The notes: generated by a model not told the origin, from the letters alone. A stretch of 56,792 nt of DNA from Bacteroidales bacterium (GCA_020052415.1 JAGVPB010000017.1:1-56792); one strand, 5' to 3'; positions 1 to 10,015 are shown, counted from the stretch's first letter. Program-made: numbers and translations.

Positions 1-102
1 CATCTCGTACGAAAGTAAGAATTTATTTCCTCTGAACTTTAGGGAATATGATTTTTCAGGATTATTTACTTTCTAGCACATCAAATTATAATTTAGCCAA
101 TA

Positions 103-756
103 TCAGTCCGCCAGCCCGTGTTTCAAACTAAACCGTATCAGTTCAACGATGTTATGCACATCCAGTTTATGCATCAGGTTGGTGCGGTGGTTATCCACCG
201 TTTTGGGGCTGACAAATAATTTGCCTGCAATTTGTTTATTGTTCAATCCCTTGCATAACAGCCTGATAATTTCTTTCTCCCTGTCGCTTAACAGAGCTAT
301 ATTGGAAATCCCTGATGGGTCTTCTTCCAACCCGTTATTTTTCACAAGTGATTCAATGATTTCATCTGAAAAGTGGGTTTTGTTTTTAAGTATCTGGTTT
401 ATTGCAAAAAGAAATTCATCTTTATCGCAGGTTTTAATTAAATATCCTTTTATTCCAATGTTCATCATTTTCCTAATCAGGCTTCTCTCCTTGTGCATGG
501 TCAAAATAAGGATTTTGATTTCAGGATATAGTTTCAATAAAGTTTCCGATGCCTGAAGTCCGTCCATTTCCGGCATGTCCATGTCAACAATGCACAGGTC
601 GGGCTGTGATATGTCAACCATTTTAATCAGTTCCCTTCCGTTTTTTACAGCGGATATTATTTTTAAATCCTCTTCCTGATTAATTAGTGCCGATAAACTG
701 TCAAGAAAAATTTCATGGTCATCGGCAAGGATGATATTATACTTTGTATTAGCCAT
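103..756 (-). CDS. NarL/FixJ-type response regulator
   Basis: A 217-residue two-component response regulator and probable transcription factor. The receiver domain covers about residues 5-125, with the acidic pocket ADDH near the N-terminus and the phospho-acceptor Asp58 in IVDMDMPEMDG. A LuxR-type helix-turn-helix follows at about 150-215 (LSDREKEIIRLL, then SPKTVDNHRTNLMHKL). Length and layout are those of the family. It lies 97 bp downstream of the sensor kinase on the same strand, which is the likely partner. Target genes cannot be read from the sequence. The family assignment is secure; the regulated process is unknown. Confidence 0.93.
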   Translation of the reverse strand: MANTKYNIILADDHEIFLDSLSALINQEEDLKIISAVKNGRELIKMVDISQPDLCIVDMDMPEMDGLQASETLLKLYPEIKILILTMHKERSLIRKMMNIGIKGYLIKTCDKDEFLFAINQILKNKTHFSDEIIESLVKNNGLEEDPSGISNIALLSDREKEIIRLLCKGLNNKQIAGKLFVSPKTVDNHRTNLMHKLDVHNIVELIRFSLKHGLAD

Positions 757-853
757 TTTTCTGAGGTGCTTGTTAATTATTTTGTTATCAATTAGTCTGC
801 AGGCTGCAAATAAGTGCTTCGATCTTGGCGGTCGCGGACTGCCCGCTGCCGAC

Positions 854-2809
854 TTATTCCAGAACTATCCTGATTGTAGCCGTTGTTCCATGATCAGAAC
901 CCGATTCCACATTCAGTTCACCATTTATTGTACGGAGACGGTTACTGATATTCATCATTCCAATTCCTTCTGAGTTTTGGTTTGATGAAATACCTCTGCC
1001 GTCATCCTGAACGATCAGAATACAATGCGACTCAATTCTCATCAGTTGCACTTCTACTTTTACAGCACCGGAATGTTTTATTATATTATTCAGCAATTCC
1101 TGCGCGATCCGGTATAAACCAATCTCGATATGCTGTGGCAGGCGCTCCTCCATTTTGTATTGTTCGAACTTACACAGGATTCCGCTATTTGAAAAACTTT
1201 TATCAATCATATCTTCCAGCGCTTCCGCTAATCCCAGTTCTGTCAAAGCCCTGGGCATCATCTGATGTGAAATTGTTCTTACATCCGTACCGGCATCGGT
1301 AATCATATTGTTTATTTTATTTATTCCAGTTTTTAATTCCGGATTTAAATCAGTGATTCCTCTTGTTAAACCCTGAAAAAATAACTTAATAGCGCTGATT
1401 TGCTGTCCAAGGCCATCATGAAGATCTTTGGCTATCCGTTTTCTTTCTTCTTCCTGAGCATCAAAAATTGCTTTCATTCCATTCTCCCTTTCCTGGATAA
1501 TTGCTGCATCCTTTTCAGCCTGAACCTTACGTTTGGTCCGTTGAGATAAATAAAGCATCAAGAGTATGACAATTAAGCCTGCACCCGAAATGGTGATAAT
1601 CCAGATATTCCGGTTATTCACCCTAACTTCAGCCAGTGCTTTTTCTTTTTCAAGCCTTTCATTTTCGGCTTTCTGTTCCAGCAGGGCTTTTTCTTTCTTT
1701 TCTGTTTCATATTGCACCTTTATCTGTTCAATCTTTTCATCCCTGTCCACGTCATACATGCTGTCGCGAATGGTTTTGAATTCAAGAAATATTTCGGAGG
1801 ATTTTTTATAATGACCCAAATCATGATAAAGGAGAGCCAGCTGAAACAATATCTTGGACCGCACGCGCTCAGTACTTTTATCTTTTACAAGTTCACCGGC
1901 TCGAAGCAGTATTTTCAGTTCGTTGTTACGGTCACCCATTTCGTTGTAAATAAATGATTTGTTCAGGAGGCTGGACGCTGCTTTATAGTTGTTCCCAACT
2001 TCGAGATGATTGACAACGGCTTTATCGAAATAAAACAAAGCCGAATCCCATTCTCTTTTTACTTCGAAAACCTGCGCCAAACCGTGATAGGCAGTTCCGA
2101 GTGCATAATGGTTGTTTGTTTGTAAATAAAAAGGAATGACCCTGCGATAATTTAAAGCGCTGGAATCGTATTGCTTTGTGCTCCAGTAAAGCAAAGCGAT
2201 GTTGAGCCTCGAATCATTGATTCCGTTCTCGTCGCCAATCTCCTCGCGGATTCTGAGTCCGCTGGTTTGATAAAACAGCGCTGCCGAATCACGTCCCTGC
2301 TCCATAAGGATCAGACCGATATTGTTGTAAGTGTTTGCTACCCCTTTCTTTTTACCGAGCTTTTCAAAGAGTTTCAGCGAATTGAAGAAATTGTCAATGG
2401 CTTTGTCATAAAGGGATTTATTCCAGTAAACGAGTCCGATGTTATTATACGCGCTGGCAATAGTAACCGAATCAGCAGCCCTGATTGAAAAATAAAGGGC
2501 AGAATCATAATATATTAATGCACTGTCCCAGATATTCTTTACGTCGTAAACGATTCCGATCCTGTTAAAAGATTTACCTTTTATAAGATCATCGTTTGAT
2601 GATTTACCGATCGCTAATGCCATTTTACCAAAAACCAGGGAGGAATCAGGATCGCTGTAAACGAGTTTTAAGCACAGATCATTGAGAATGGTTGCCTTAT
2701 CATATTTATCTGTAGTTAGCGGAAGGATATTGATCAGGCTGTCAATTTCATCCGGTTTTGTGGTTAATGTAATAACCGTAAACAAAAGGTGAAGCAAAAA
2801 GTATCGCAT
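854..2809 (-). CDS. TPR-containing NreB/DegS-like sensor histidine kinase
   Basis: A 651-residue sensor kinase. It begins with a hydrophobic signal-like stretch, then has about seven tetratricopeptide repeats (roughly residues 30-340), a Lys/Glu-rich coiled coil (about 355-395) and one membrane helix (about 400-420). The HisKA_3 dimerisation motif EEERKRIAKDLHDGLGQ holds the phosphorylated His, and a HATPase_c domain with NNIIKHSGA and DDGRGI follows. The TPR part would be periplasmic and probably senses protein or peptide. This type is common in Bacteroidota and pairs with LuxR-type regulators, here the next gene. The ligand is unknown. Confidence 0.92.
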   Translation of the reverse strand: MRYFLLHLLFTVITLTTKPDEIDSLINILPLTTDKYDKATILNDLCLKLVYSDPDSSLVFGKMALAIGKSSNDDLIKGKSFNRIGIVYDVKNIWDSALIYYDSALYFSIRAADSVTIASAYNNIGLVYWNKSLYDKAIDNFFNSLKLFEKLGKKKGVANTYNNIGLILMEQGRDSAALFYQTSGLRIREEIGDENGINDSRLNIALLYWSTKQYDSSALNYRRVIPFYLQTNNHYALGTAYHGLAQVFEVKREWDSALFYFDKAVVNHLEVGNNYKAASSLLNKSFIYNEMGDRNNELKILLRAGELVKDKSTERVRSKILFQLALLYHDLGHYKKSSEIFLEFKTIRDSMYDVDRDEKIEQIKVQYETEKKEKALLEQKAENERLEKEKALAEVRVNNRNIWIITISGAGLIVILLMLYLSQRTKRKVQAEKDAAIIQERENGMKAIFDAQEEERKRIAKDLHDGLGQQISAIKLFFQGLTRGITDLNPELKTGINKINNMITDAGTDVRTISHQMMPRALTELGLAEALEDMIDKSFSNSGILCKFEQYKMEERLPQHIEIGLYRIAQELLNNIIKHSGAVKVEVQLMRIESHCILIVQDDGRGISSNQNSEGIGMMNISNRLRTINGELNVESGSDHGTTATIRIVLE

Positions 2810-2883
2810 GAAAATTTACCCAATTGAATTATGGGGTAAATATATAAAAATTGTTATTATTACACCAGGGAATCAAAACAGTT

Positions 2884-2918
2884 AAAAAAACCGGCAATTC
2901 CAAACAAGACCTGCCGGT
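2884..2918 (-). terminator. Rho-independent terminator after the RND efflux operon
   Basis: Read on the minus strand, ACCGGCA (from 2918) pairs with TGCCGGT (ending 2890) around a 15-nt loop and is followed by a run of T. It lies about 35 bp past the stop codon of the RND pump gene and ends the tetR-tolC-adaptor-RND transcript. Confidence 0.82.
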
Positions 2919-2950
2919 ATATCATTATTGTCAACAAATCATTATCTCTA

Positions 2951-5900
2951 TTATTTGATCTGAGAATTTACCTTTGACAGATTCCTGCGGAAACTGCTTC
3001 GTTTTACCCTCACTTTCATTGCATAAGCAATGAGGTACATTGCCGGAACAAAGATCAAAGTAAGGAAGGTTGCAAAGCTTAATCCAAAAATAATCGTCCA
3101 TGACAGCGGCCCCCAGAACATTACATTGTCACCGCCAAAATAAATATGCGGATTGAATTCGGTAAACATAGTTTCGAAGTTGATATTCAGGCCAACTGCA
3201 AGAGGTACGAGTCCGAGCATAGTTGCTGTTGCTGTAAGAAGTACCGGCGTAATACGTGTTTTTCCGGCTTCAATAATAGCTTCCCTGGTCTTCAGTCCCT
3301 TTGCTTTTTGGACATCAATGAACTCAACGATAAGGATTCCGTTCCTGACGACGATACCGCCAAGTGCCACAATTCCTAAGCCTGTCATGATGATGACTAT
3401 GTCAAGATTAAAAATGACCACACCCAGCAAGACTCCTACGATACTGAAAATAACCTCGCTGAGGATGATCAATGATTTGCTGAGTGAATTGAATTGCGTG
3501 ATCAGAATAAAGAAAATGACCCCAAGGGCAATGATCATGGCCATGAAAAGAAACTGTGTTGTTTCGGCCTGGTCTTCCTGTTCGCCGGTCAGCTCTATAT
3601 TTACACCCGTATGCAGGGGGAAAGTCGAAGCCAATTTTTTAATCCTGGCAACGATCTCATTAGCTGTATAGCCAGATAATACATTGGATGAAAGAGTTAT
3701 TACGCGCTTCAGATCTTTACGGTTGATTCCACCGTAACTATCGCCGTATTTGATTTTAGCTACTGTGGAAAGCGGAATGCTTCTCAGCAGACCTGTATTC
3801 ATATCACGGTAGGTAATTCGCATATTGATAAGTGCATCAATGTTCTCGCGAAGCTCTTTGTTATACCTGAGCTGAATAGGAAATTCATCTTCATCTTTTT
3901 TGAATTTAGATATTTCGATCCCGAATATAGCCGTCCTTACTTCCATTCCAATCTGTCCGGTCGAAAGTCCTTCACGGTTGGCTCTTTCCCTGTCAATGTC
4001 AATGACGAGTTCAGGTGTGCTTTCCTGAAAGTCGGTTTTTAACTCCTCGACTCCGGGAATATTGATCGAATCGAGATAACTTTTAAAATGATTGGCATCC
4101 GAAATGATCTCCTCCAGGTTCTCTCCGCTGATTTCAATATTGACCGGCCTACCTGTTGGTGGTCCCATGCCGTTCTTACCAACAGTGATCTCAGCTCCCG
4201 GTATTTCCTTTAAGACCTTACGTATTTCATCGAGGTAAAACTGGGTTGAAATACCTGCCCGGAATTTATGTTCAACGAAACTAATGTTTATTTTACCCCT
4301 GTTGAATGCTATCCCGCTTTCGAAGCTATCTTCATCACCTGCGCCCAGAGATACATTTGATATTACAGATTCAACAACCGGATTATTCCTGCCAATAACC
4401 TGGTACACCCGGCTTTCAACCATTTTTGTAATGCTGTCGGTGACCACCTGGTCAGTTCCTTCAGGTAATTTGATATAGACTATTACATTGTTGGGTTCAT
4501 TGTCGGGGAAGAATAATACCTTTGGACTACGTATTCCAACAAGGACAAAAGACAGGAAAAATAGCACAACGATTGACCCCAATAGCCAGTATGGTCTTCC
4601 TCCTTTGAGGAAAAACCTGAGCTGGCGGTCGTATAACATCATCACCGATGGCCAAACCCTGCTCTGGAAACCATGAACCGCTTTCTTTATCAGGAGAATA
4701 TACAATGCATAAAGAATAACAAAAAACACAAGCAAATTTCCCATTCCCATACTCCCCCCGGCATAGAAAGCCAGTGCTATGACCAGCATAACAATACCCC
4801 ATTTATAGAGTCGTTTGAAGTCGGCTTTTTTATCAGGTTTATCATACTCGTGTTTCATGAAGGAAACAGCAAAAACAGGGTTGAAAATATAGGCGACAAA
4901 AAGGGAAGCAAACAAAGTTATAATTACAGTAACAGGCATGTAGAACATAAACTGCCCGACAATTCCCGGCCAGAATGCCAGCGGGAAAAACGGAGCCAGG
5001 GTGGTAAAAGTACCTGACAGAATCGGCAGGAAAACTTCACCGGCCGCCAATTTAGCCGCAATCTTAATATCCGGTTGCCGCCGGTGCAGGCGGTGTGTGT
5101 TTTCAATGACAACAATGGCATCATCCACGACGATCCCCAGGGCAAAAATAAATGCGAACATCACCATCATGTTCATAGTGAAACCCAAGCCGGGCATGAT
5201 GATATAAGCAACTGCCATCGAGAGCGGAACAGAAAGGCCGACAAAAAATGCATTGCTGATGCCCATAAAGAACATGAGCACTATGGTTACAAGAATAAAT
5301 CCGATTATAATCGTATTGTTCAATTCTTCAAGAGTGTTGCGGGTGTATCTCGACATATCACCTGTGATGGTCACATCCAGGTCATCCGGAAAGGCCTTAC
5401 CGATCAGTTCGTTGTTTATGATCTCTTTTATCTTGTCGGAAGCTTCGATCAGGTTCTGACCACTCTTTTTTACAACATTCAACGTAATGACCGGCTTTCC
5501 GTTCAGCCTTGAAAAACTTTCCTGCTCCTTAAATCCATCCCTGATATCGGCAATATCCTTCAGATAAATCAATGCTCCGCTGCTCGATGTCAGGATGATA
5601 TTCCTGAGTGTTTCAATATCATTGAACTGACCAACCATGCGAATGGTCCTTTTCATACCGTAAGTATTGATAGTACCTGCCGAAATGGTGACATTTTCAG
5701 CAGCAACAGCCCTCTGAATATCGCTGAAAGTTACGTCGGCAGCCTGCATGCGGTACATGTCGAGGTCAATCTGGATTTCACGTTCAAGCGCTCCCACAAT
5801 ATCCACACGAGTGATTTCTTTTAGCATTTCGATACGATCCTGAGCTAATTCAGCGTACTTTTTAAGCTTTTCCAGATCGTAATTACCAGTGATATTTATA

Positions 5901-6349
5901 TAGATGATCGGTATCTCAGAAAGGTCAACATCCATGATCTGCGGATCATCGGGCAGATCGTTCGGCAGTTCCGGCTTGGCTTTGTCAACAGCATCCCTTA
6001 CCCGCTGCTTTGCATCCGCAATAGAAACATCCAGGGTAAATTCCACCACAATACTGGAAAAATCCTGCATGGATTTACTGGTGATATTTTTAACGTCCGC
6101 AATTGATTTAAGCTCTTTTTCAATCGGTCGTGTCACCAGGTTTTCGATGTCTGAAGGAGAGGTTCCGGGATAAACCGTATTTACAACAATGTAAGGAATA
6201 ATTATTTCCGGAAATTGCTCCTTTGGAATCCTCTGATAACTCATTATACCGAGGAACGCAATGAACACAACAAGAACATAGATGCTCGTCTTGTTATCAA
6301 TTGCCCAACTGGTAGCAAAAAACTCCTTGACTTTATTTTTATTCTTCAT
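2951..6349 (-). CDS. Efflux RND transporter permease (AcrB/MdtB-like)
   Basis: A 1132-residue inner-membrane proton-driven pump. It has the usual two-fold RND layout: an N-terminal helix, a porter domain, six membrane helices, then a second porter domain and six more. The helix-4 motif GIVVDDAIVVIENTHRL carries the paired Asp residues of the proton relay, which points to drug/hydrophobe export rather than SecDF. It is longer than the usual 1020-1060 residues. The extra length seems to be two added hydrophobic helices near residues 510-560, between the first membrane bundle and the second porter half. The gene starts 1 bp after the adaptor stop codon, so translation is probably coupled. Substrate not predictable. 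Confidence 0.95.
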   Translation of the reverse strand: MKNKNKVKEFFATSWAIDNKTSIYVLVVFIAFLGIMSYQRIPKEQFPEIIIPYIVVNTVYPGTSPSDIENLVTRPIEKELKSIADVKNITSKSMQDFSSIVVEFTLDVSIADAKQRVRDAVDKAKPELPNDLPDDPQIMDVDLSEIPIIYINITGNYDLEKLKKYAELAQDRIEMLKEITRVDIVGALEREIQIDLDMYRMQAADVTFSDIQRAVAAENVTISAGTINTYGMKRTIRMVGQFNDIETLRNIILTSSSGALIYLKDIADIRDGFKEQESFSRLNGKPVITLNVVKKSGQNLIEASDKIKEIINNELIGKAFPDDLDVTITGDMSRYTRNTLEELNNTIIIGFILVTIVLMFFMGISNAFFVGLSVPLSMAVAYIIMPGLGFTMNMMVMFAFIFALGIVVDDAIVVIENTHRLHRRQPDIKIAAKLAAGEVFLPILSGTFTTLAPFFPLAFWPGIVGQFMFYMPVTVIITLFASLFVAYIFNPVFAVSFMKHEYDKPDKKADFKRLYKWGIVMLVIALAFYAGGSMGMGNLLVFFVILYALYILLIKKAVHGFQSRVWPSVMMLYDRQLRFFLKGGRPYWLLGSIVVLFFLSFVLVGIRSPKVLFFPDNEPNNVIVYIKLPEGTDQVVTDSITKMVESRVYQVIGRNNPVVESVISNVSLGAGDEDSFESGIAFNRGKINISFVEHKFRAGISTQFYLDEIRKVLKEIPGAEITVGKNGMGPPTGRPVNIEISGENLEEIISDANHFKSYLDSINIPGVEELKTDFQESTPELVIDIDRERANREGLSTGQIGMEVRTAIFGIEISKFKKDEDEFPIQLRYNKELRENIDALINMRITYRDMNTGLLRSIPLSTVAKIKYGDSYGGINRKDLKRVITLSSNVLSGYTANEIVARIKKLASTFPLHTGVNIELTGEQEDQAETTQFLFMAMIIALGVIFFILITQFNSLSKSLIILSEVIFSIVGVLLGVVIFNLDIVIIMTGLGIVALGGIVVRNGILIVEFIDVQKAKGLKTREAIIEAGKTRITPVLLTATATMLGLVPLAVGLNINFETMFTEFNPHIYFGGDNVMFWGPLSWTIIFGLSFATFLTLIFVPAMYLIAYAMKVRVKRSSFRRNLSKVNSQIK

Positions 6350-6350
6350 A

Positions 6351-7469
6351 TTAGAAATTAATTTTTTCCTCTTCTTTCAGATTCATATACCCTGTTGTTA
6401 TCACTTTATCACCTGGTTGTAATCCTTCCAAAATTTCAATTAATCCATTGTAGGATATTCCTGTCTTAACCGCTTTGCGTTTAGCAACATAGTAATCGCT
6501 ATTTTTTTCCGCAATGGAAACATAATTACCATCCATTGATTTTTGCACCAGATTTACCGGTACTACAAAAGCCACGGGGTTGGTATAATCGTTGATCTTC
6601 AGCTTGGCGATCATATTAGCCCGGTATTCAACTTCCGAGGATGCGAGTACCGATTCAACGGTAAAAGTACGGTTGGTCGGGTCAATATAGTGGCTGGTAA
6701 AGGTTATTTTGGACGCTACATCCTGGTTGTAGTCGGGGAAATGAACCAGTACCTCATTTCCGGTTTGAATGTTCGCAGAATAGGCCTCAGCAACTTCAGC
6801 AACGACTTTCACTTTGCTCATATTAATAACCCGCATGGATGATCCTGGCTGGCCCGGTGATACTGCCTGACCAACTTTAAATGGAATGTCTTCAACAGTT
6901 CCACTGATCGGAGAAATGAATTTGGCCATTTCCAATTGTTCATTCATAGTCGAAAGTCGCTGTTCAAGAGATTCCTTGTTGGCTTTCGCTGAAAGATATT
7001 GCACTTCGGTTCCTATTTTTTTATCCCATAGATTTTTTTGTTTGTTGAACAAATCCGTTGCAAGTACCAACTGAGTTTTAACCTCTTCCAATGACTTATT
7101 CATGACTTGTGTATCAAGTTCTGCCAGAACCTGTCCTTTTTTTACGTGAGTACCCTCCTTAACATTAATGGCGACAACCACTCCGGGTGTTTGAGTATTT
7201 ACCTGGGTGTTTTCCTCAGCGTCTATTTTCCCCTGTATCTCGATGTAATGTTTGAATTCAACAGGTTGCATTTCCTTTACTGCAACAGTTGTAGTATTTA
7301 TTTCAGTGTCGTTTACACCGGTTGAATCGAGATCCTTCTCAAGTTCCTGGATCTGCTGCGCGATCTTATCGTGCTCTGCTTTTAAGCTGTCAAGTTTCGC
7401 TTTTTTGTCGGGTGAGTCGCACGAAAACGCTGTCAGTACCATACTAAAAACCAATATTTTCTTAATCAT
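6351..7469 (-). CDS. RND efflux periplasmic adaptor lipoprotein (MFP/HlyD family)
   Basis: A 372-residue membrane-fusion protein joining the RND pump to the TolC-like channel. The N-terminus is a signal peptide with lipobox TAFSC, so it is a lipoprotein. A short coiled coil follows (LKAEHDKIAQQIQELEKDL). Then come the biotinyl-lipoyl half motifs (NTQTPGVVVAINVKEGTHVKKGQVLAELD), a helical hairpin and the second lipoyl half (ISPISGTVEDIPFKVGQAVSPG), and finally beta-barrel and membrane-proximal domains ending in GLQPGDKVITTG. It lies 100 bp after tolC and 1 bp before the pump. Confidence 0.94.
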   Translation of the reverse strand: MIKKILVFSMVLTAFSCDSPDKKAKLDSLKAEHDKIAQQIQELEKDLDSTGVNDTEINTTTVAVKEMQPVEFKHYIEIQGKIDAEENTQVNTQTPGVVVAINVKEGTHVKKGQVLAELDTQVMNKSLEEVKTQLVLATDLFNKQKNLWDKKIGTEVQYLSAKANKESLEQRLSTMNEQLEMAKFISPISGTVEDIPFKVGQAVSPGQPGSSMRVINMSKVKVVAEVAEAYSANIQTGNEVLVHFPDYNQDVASKITFTSHYIDPTNRTFTVESVLASSEVEYRANMIAKLKINDYTNPVAFVVPVNLVQKSMDGNYVSIAEKNSDYYVAKRKAVKTGISYNGLIEILEGLQPGDKVITTGYMNLKEEEKINF

Positions 7470-7569
7470 TGAACCAAAATGTTAAATTTATGAATTTGAA
7501 TTTTCTGTTTTTTTATTAATTTTTACTCTATATTTTATTAAACCATAATCTGATCATCAATCATTTACA

Positions 7570-8925
7570 TTAGTTAGTTGCTTTTGTCAATAATTTATCC
7601 AGATCCGATTTCTTCATCAGCAGGTCGAGGATAGATGTGAGGTAATCCATTTCCGCTTTAAGATATTGATTATAGGACTGCGACAAATCAAGGCTGGTGG
7701 ATATTCCTTCTTTATATTTGATCTCTGTTTTTTGATATATTTTTTTAGCGAGGCCAAGATTCCCAAGCCTGTTATTATAAATGAGGTAAGCATTATTAAA
7801 CTCATTTCGGTAGGTTTCAATGGACAGGTTCAGCCGTTGCTGAAGCTCCATATCCTGAACTTTCAATTTATTGAGTTCCAGTTTAGCCTGGTTCACCCTG
7901 TACCTTCTCGTACCACTGCTCCAAATGGGAATATCAAGCTGAACTCCGATAACCTGGGTCGGAAACCATTTCTCATTAACATCAAAAAAATTAAATTCAT
8001 TGCGCATTGCATTTTTCTGGTAAGAGTAAAAAGCGCTCATGGTTGGATAATACTCAGCCTGACGAAGTTTCATCTGGAGATAGCTTAACCCTTCGCCTTT
8101 CTTCAGAATTTTATAATCAATATTATCAGTAAAATTAAATTTTGAATTTACAAGGAATTCATTATTTACAGAGCCAAGAAGTATATCAAGATTATCTGTA
8201 ACTTCAACCTGGTCATCCACTTTAAGTCCTAACATAAATTTCAGCATATTGTAAGCAAGTTTCAGTTGGTTATCAATATATGCCAGGGTAGTCTCCATGT
8301 CTGTAATCATGAGTTTCAACTGGTCAACATCGGTATCTTCAATAAAACCATTATTGTAATATTCTTCACTTTCATAAAGCATCTTTTTCATGCTTGTGAG
8401 GGTGCTGTCAAGATAATTTTTGTTCTCCTGGATAATAATGACCGGGTAATATGACTTGGCTACGGCATCTTTAATTTCAATTTCGCTTTTGAGGTAGGTG
8501 GTCTGGGTTAAGGTTTCATAAGCCTTTGCTGCTCTCAATCCAACAAGGTACTGACCGCTAAAAAGTAACTGGCTGACGGATGCCGACCAGGTGGCATTAT
8601 GCTGAGTGCCAAATTTTATTTCGGCAAACTCTCCCGCAGGTAATCCAAAAAACTCTCCCGGGATTAATTGCGTAGGAATTTCCACAAAATCATTGTAGCT
8701 CACGCTTCCTGAAACCTGTGGTAATCCAATTGCTGTATTTTCCTTTACCCTTTGTCTGGCAATTTCTATATCCGTTTTTGCATTTTTTATCTGGTAATTA
8801 TTATCCACGGCATATTGCTGGGCCTCCTTCAAAGAGAACTTTTTAACCTCCTGAGCTCTGATAGCCGGAAGACCAATCAAAAGAATGCCAATACAAACCA
8901 TCAATACAATTCTTTTTTTTTGCAT
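7570..8925 (-). CDS. TolC-family outer-membrane efflux channel
   Basis: A 451-residue outer-membrane factor. A cleavable signal peptide (ending near IRAQE) precedes two OEP repeats; the first opens with FSLKEAQQYAVDNNYQIKNAKTDIEIARQRVKE. Length is normal for the family. It would form a trimer with a periplasmic alpha-barrel and act as the exit duct for the RND pump. It begins 6 bp after the tetR stop codon, so the regulator and the pump parts share one transcript. Confidence 0.94.
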   Translation of the reverse strand: MQKKRIVLMVCIGILLIGLPAIRAQEVKKFSLKEAQQYAVDNNYQIKNAKTDIEIARQRVKENTAIGLPQVSGSVSYNDFVEIPTQLIPGEFFGLPAGEFAEIKFGTQHNATWSASVSQLLFSGQYLVGLRAAKAYETLTQTTYLKSEIEIKDAVAKSYYPVIIIQENKNYLDSTLTSMKKMLYESEEYYNNGFIEDTDVDQLKLMITDMETTLAYIDNQLKLAYNMLKFMLGLKVDDQVEVTDNLDILLGSVNNEFLVNSKFNFTDNIDYKILKKGEGLSYLQMKLRQAEYYPTMSAFYSYQKNAMRNEFNFFDVNEKWFPTQVIGVQLDIPIWSSGTRRYRVNQAKLELNKLKVQDMELQQRLNLSIETYRNEFNNAYLIYNNRLGNLGLAKKIYQKTEIKYKEGISTSLDLSQSYNQYLKAEMDYLTSILDLLMKKSDLDKLLTKATN

Positions 8926-8931
8926 ATTTTA

Positions 8932-9564
8932 TTAAATGTTGAAACTTAATTTTTCCTTTTGCTTTTCAAAATACTCAATCCCGTTTTGGTTTGCGATCCC
9001 CCTGATGTGATTTTCAAACATGACCTCAAAAACATTTTCAAAAGAGAAATTCTGTAAATCAGTCAGTTCGGGATTATGAAAATCTTCAATCTTTTTAAAA
9101 TACAAATGTGCTATTATATCTTTATTCAAATCCTGACGGTACAATCCTTCTTTTATTCCCTGCTCAAGATTTTTTTTAATGTTTTCAACCAGCAAGTCCT
9201 TTTTTATGCACAGATATTGCTCAAAGACCTGCGGATAATATTTCCTGAATTCGAAAGTGATCATAGAATTTATGTGGAAATGTTTTTCATTTGCGATCTT
9301 ACTCATTTCGAGAAGAATGTCAATGGCATTGAGATCCGTTTGTGAAAGCTCTTCCATTCTTTGTTTGATGGATTCCTGGATATAAAGGCTGATCTTTTTC
9401 AGCAAGTCAACCTTGTTTTCGACAAACCGGTAGAGGGTCTTTTTCGAAATGCCCAGCATTCGGCTCAGGTCGTCCATTGAAATATTCCGGATACCATGTT
9501 CGATAAAGATCTTGTAAGTTCCTTCAATAATTGAAGCGTATTTAACCTCTGTATCGGTCATCAT
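8932..9564 (-). CDS. TetR/AcrR-family regulator of the efflux operon
   Basis: A 210-residue regulator. The N-terminal helix-turn-helix at about 15-60 (GIRNISMDDLSRMLGISKKTLYRFVENK) is typical of TetR/AcrR; the rest is helical and would bind a ligand. The start may be at 9564 or one codon later at 9561, since both are Met. As first gene of the operon it probably represses its own transcription and that of the pump until a substrate binds. A 7-bp inverted repeat at the upstream promoter is a plausible operator. Confidence 0.92.
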   Translation of the reverse strand: MMTDTEVKYASIIEGTYKIFIEHGIRNISMDDLSRMLGISKKTLYRFVENKVDLLKKISLYIQESIKQRMEELSQTDLNAIDILLEMSKIANEKHFHINSMITFEFRKYYPQVFEQYLCIKKDLLVENIKKNLEQGIKEGLYRQDLNKDIIAHLYFKKIEDFHNPELTDLQNFSFENVFEVMFENHIRGIANQNGIEYFEKQKEKLSFNI

Positions 9565-9609
9565 TATTCAGTTTTTCAAGTTCAGAATGTGTAGTAAAAT
9601 TTGGAAGCG

Positions 9610-9643
9610 CAAAACTAAGCAATTAAAAACACCGGAAACAAAA
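9610..9643 (-). promoter_or_regulatory. Promoter of the tetR-tolC-adaptor-RND operon
   Basis: On the minus strand TAGTTTTG (9617 to 9610) matches the Bacteroidota -7 element TAnnTTTG. A TTTTG at 9643-9639 lies 21 bp upstream as a -33 element. Transcription would begin near 9604, about 40 nt before the tetR start. Confidence 0.6.
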
Positions 9644-9662
9644 AAATGTTATTTCGTTTCCG
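9633..9662. promoter_or_regulatory. Candidate TetR operator (inverted repeat)
   Basis: CGGAAAC (9633-9639) and GTTTCCG (9656-9662) form a perfect 7-bp inverted repeat with a 16-bp AT-rich spacer. It overlaps the -33 region of the efflux operon promoter, where a TetR-family repressor would be expected to bind. The binding role is inferred. Confidence 0.45.
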
Positions 9663-9691
9663 TTAATTTTTTGTTAATTTCAATGATAAAC

Positions 9692-9763
9692 GGTTGAACA
9701 GGTTGAATCGGTTGAACTGGTTGAATCGGTTGAATCGGTTGAACTGGTTGAATCGGTTGAACT
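9692..9763. repeat. 9-bp minisatellite, eight units
   Basis: Eight consecutive 9-bp units of the form GGTTGAAYN start at 9692, 9701, 9710, 9719, 9728, 9737, 9746 and 9755. The tract lies in the 720-bp gap between tetR and tnaA. A closely related tract occurs at 50866-50960. No gene is seen in this part of the gap. Confidence 0.9.
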
Positions 9764-9892
9764 CGGAACACAGAACTCAGAACTCGGAACAGTGGATGGT
9801 ATAAAGGATATAAGGGTATAGGGTATATGGTTAATCGGTTGAAAAGATTGATCCGGTTCCCAACATTCCTCCAAAAAGCGTCCCTGGCACAT

Positions 9893-10015
9893 CATTCTAA
9901 CATTACATCAATCCAATATTCCATCATTCCAACATTCCAATATTCCATCATTCCAAAATTCCAATATTCCAATTTTCCGTCCTTCCAATATTCCCCTGTT
10001 CCACTAATCCAATCT
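9893..10015. repeat. ATTCC-word tandem tract
   Basis: About fourteen imperfect copies of 7-9 bp words such as CATTCCAA and TATTCCAT run head to tail. The open frames across it are repetitive on both strands and do not look like protein. It fills the gap upstream of tnaA with another word family than the one at 9692-9763. Confidence 0.85.
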
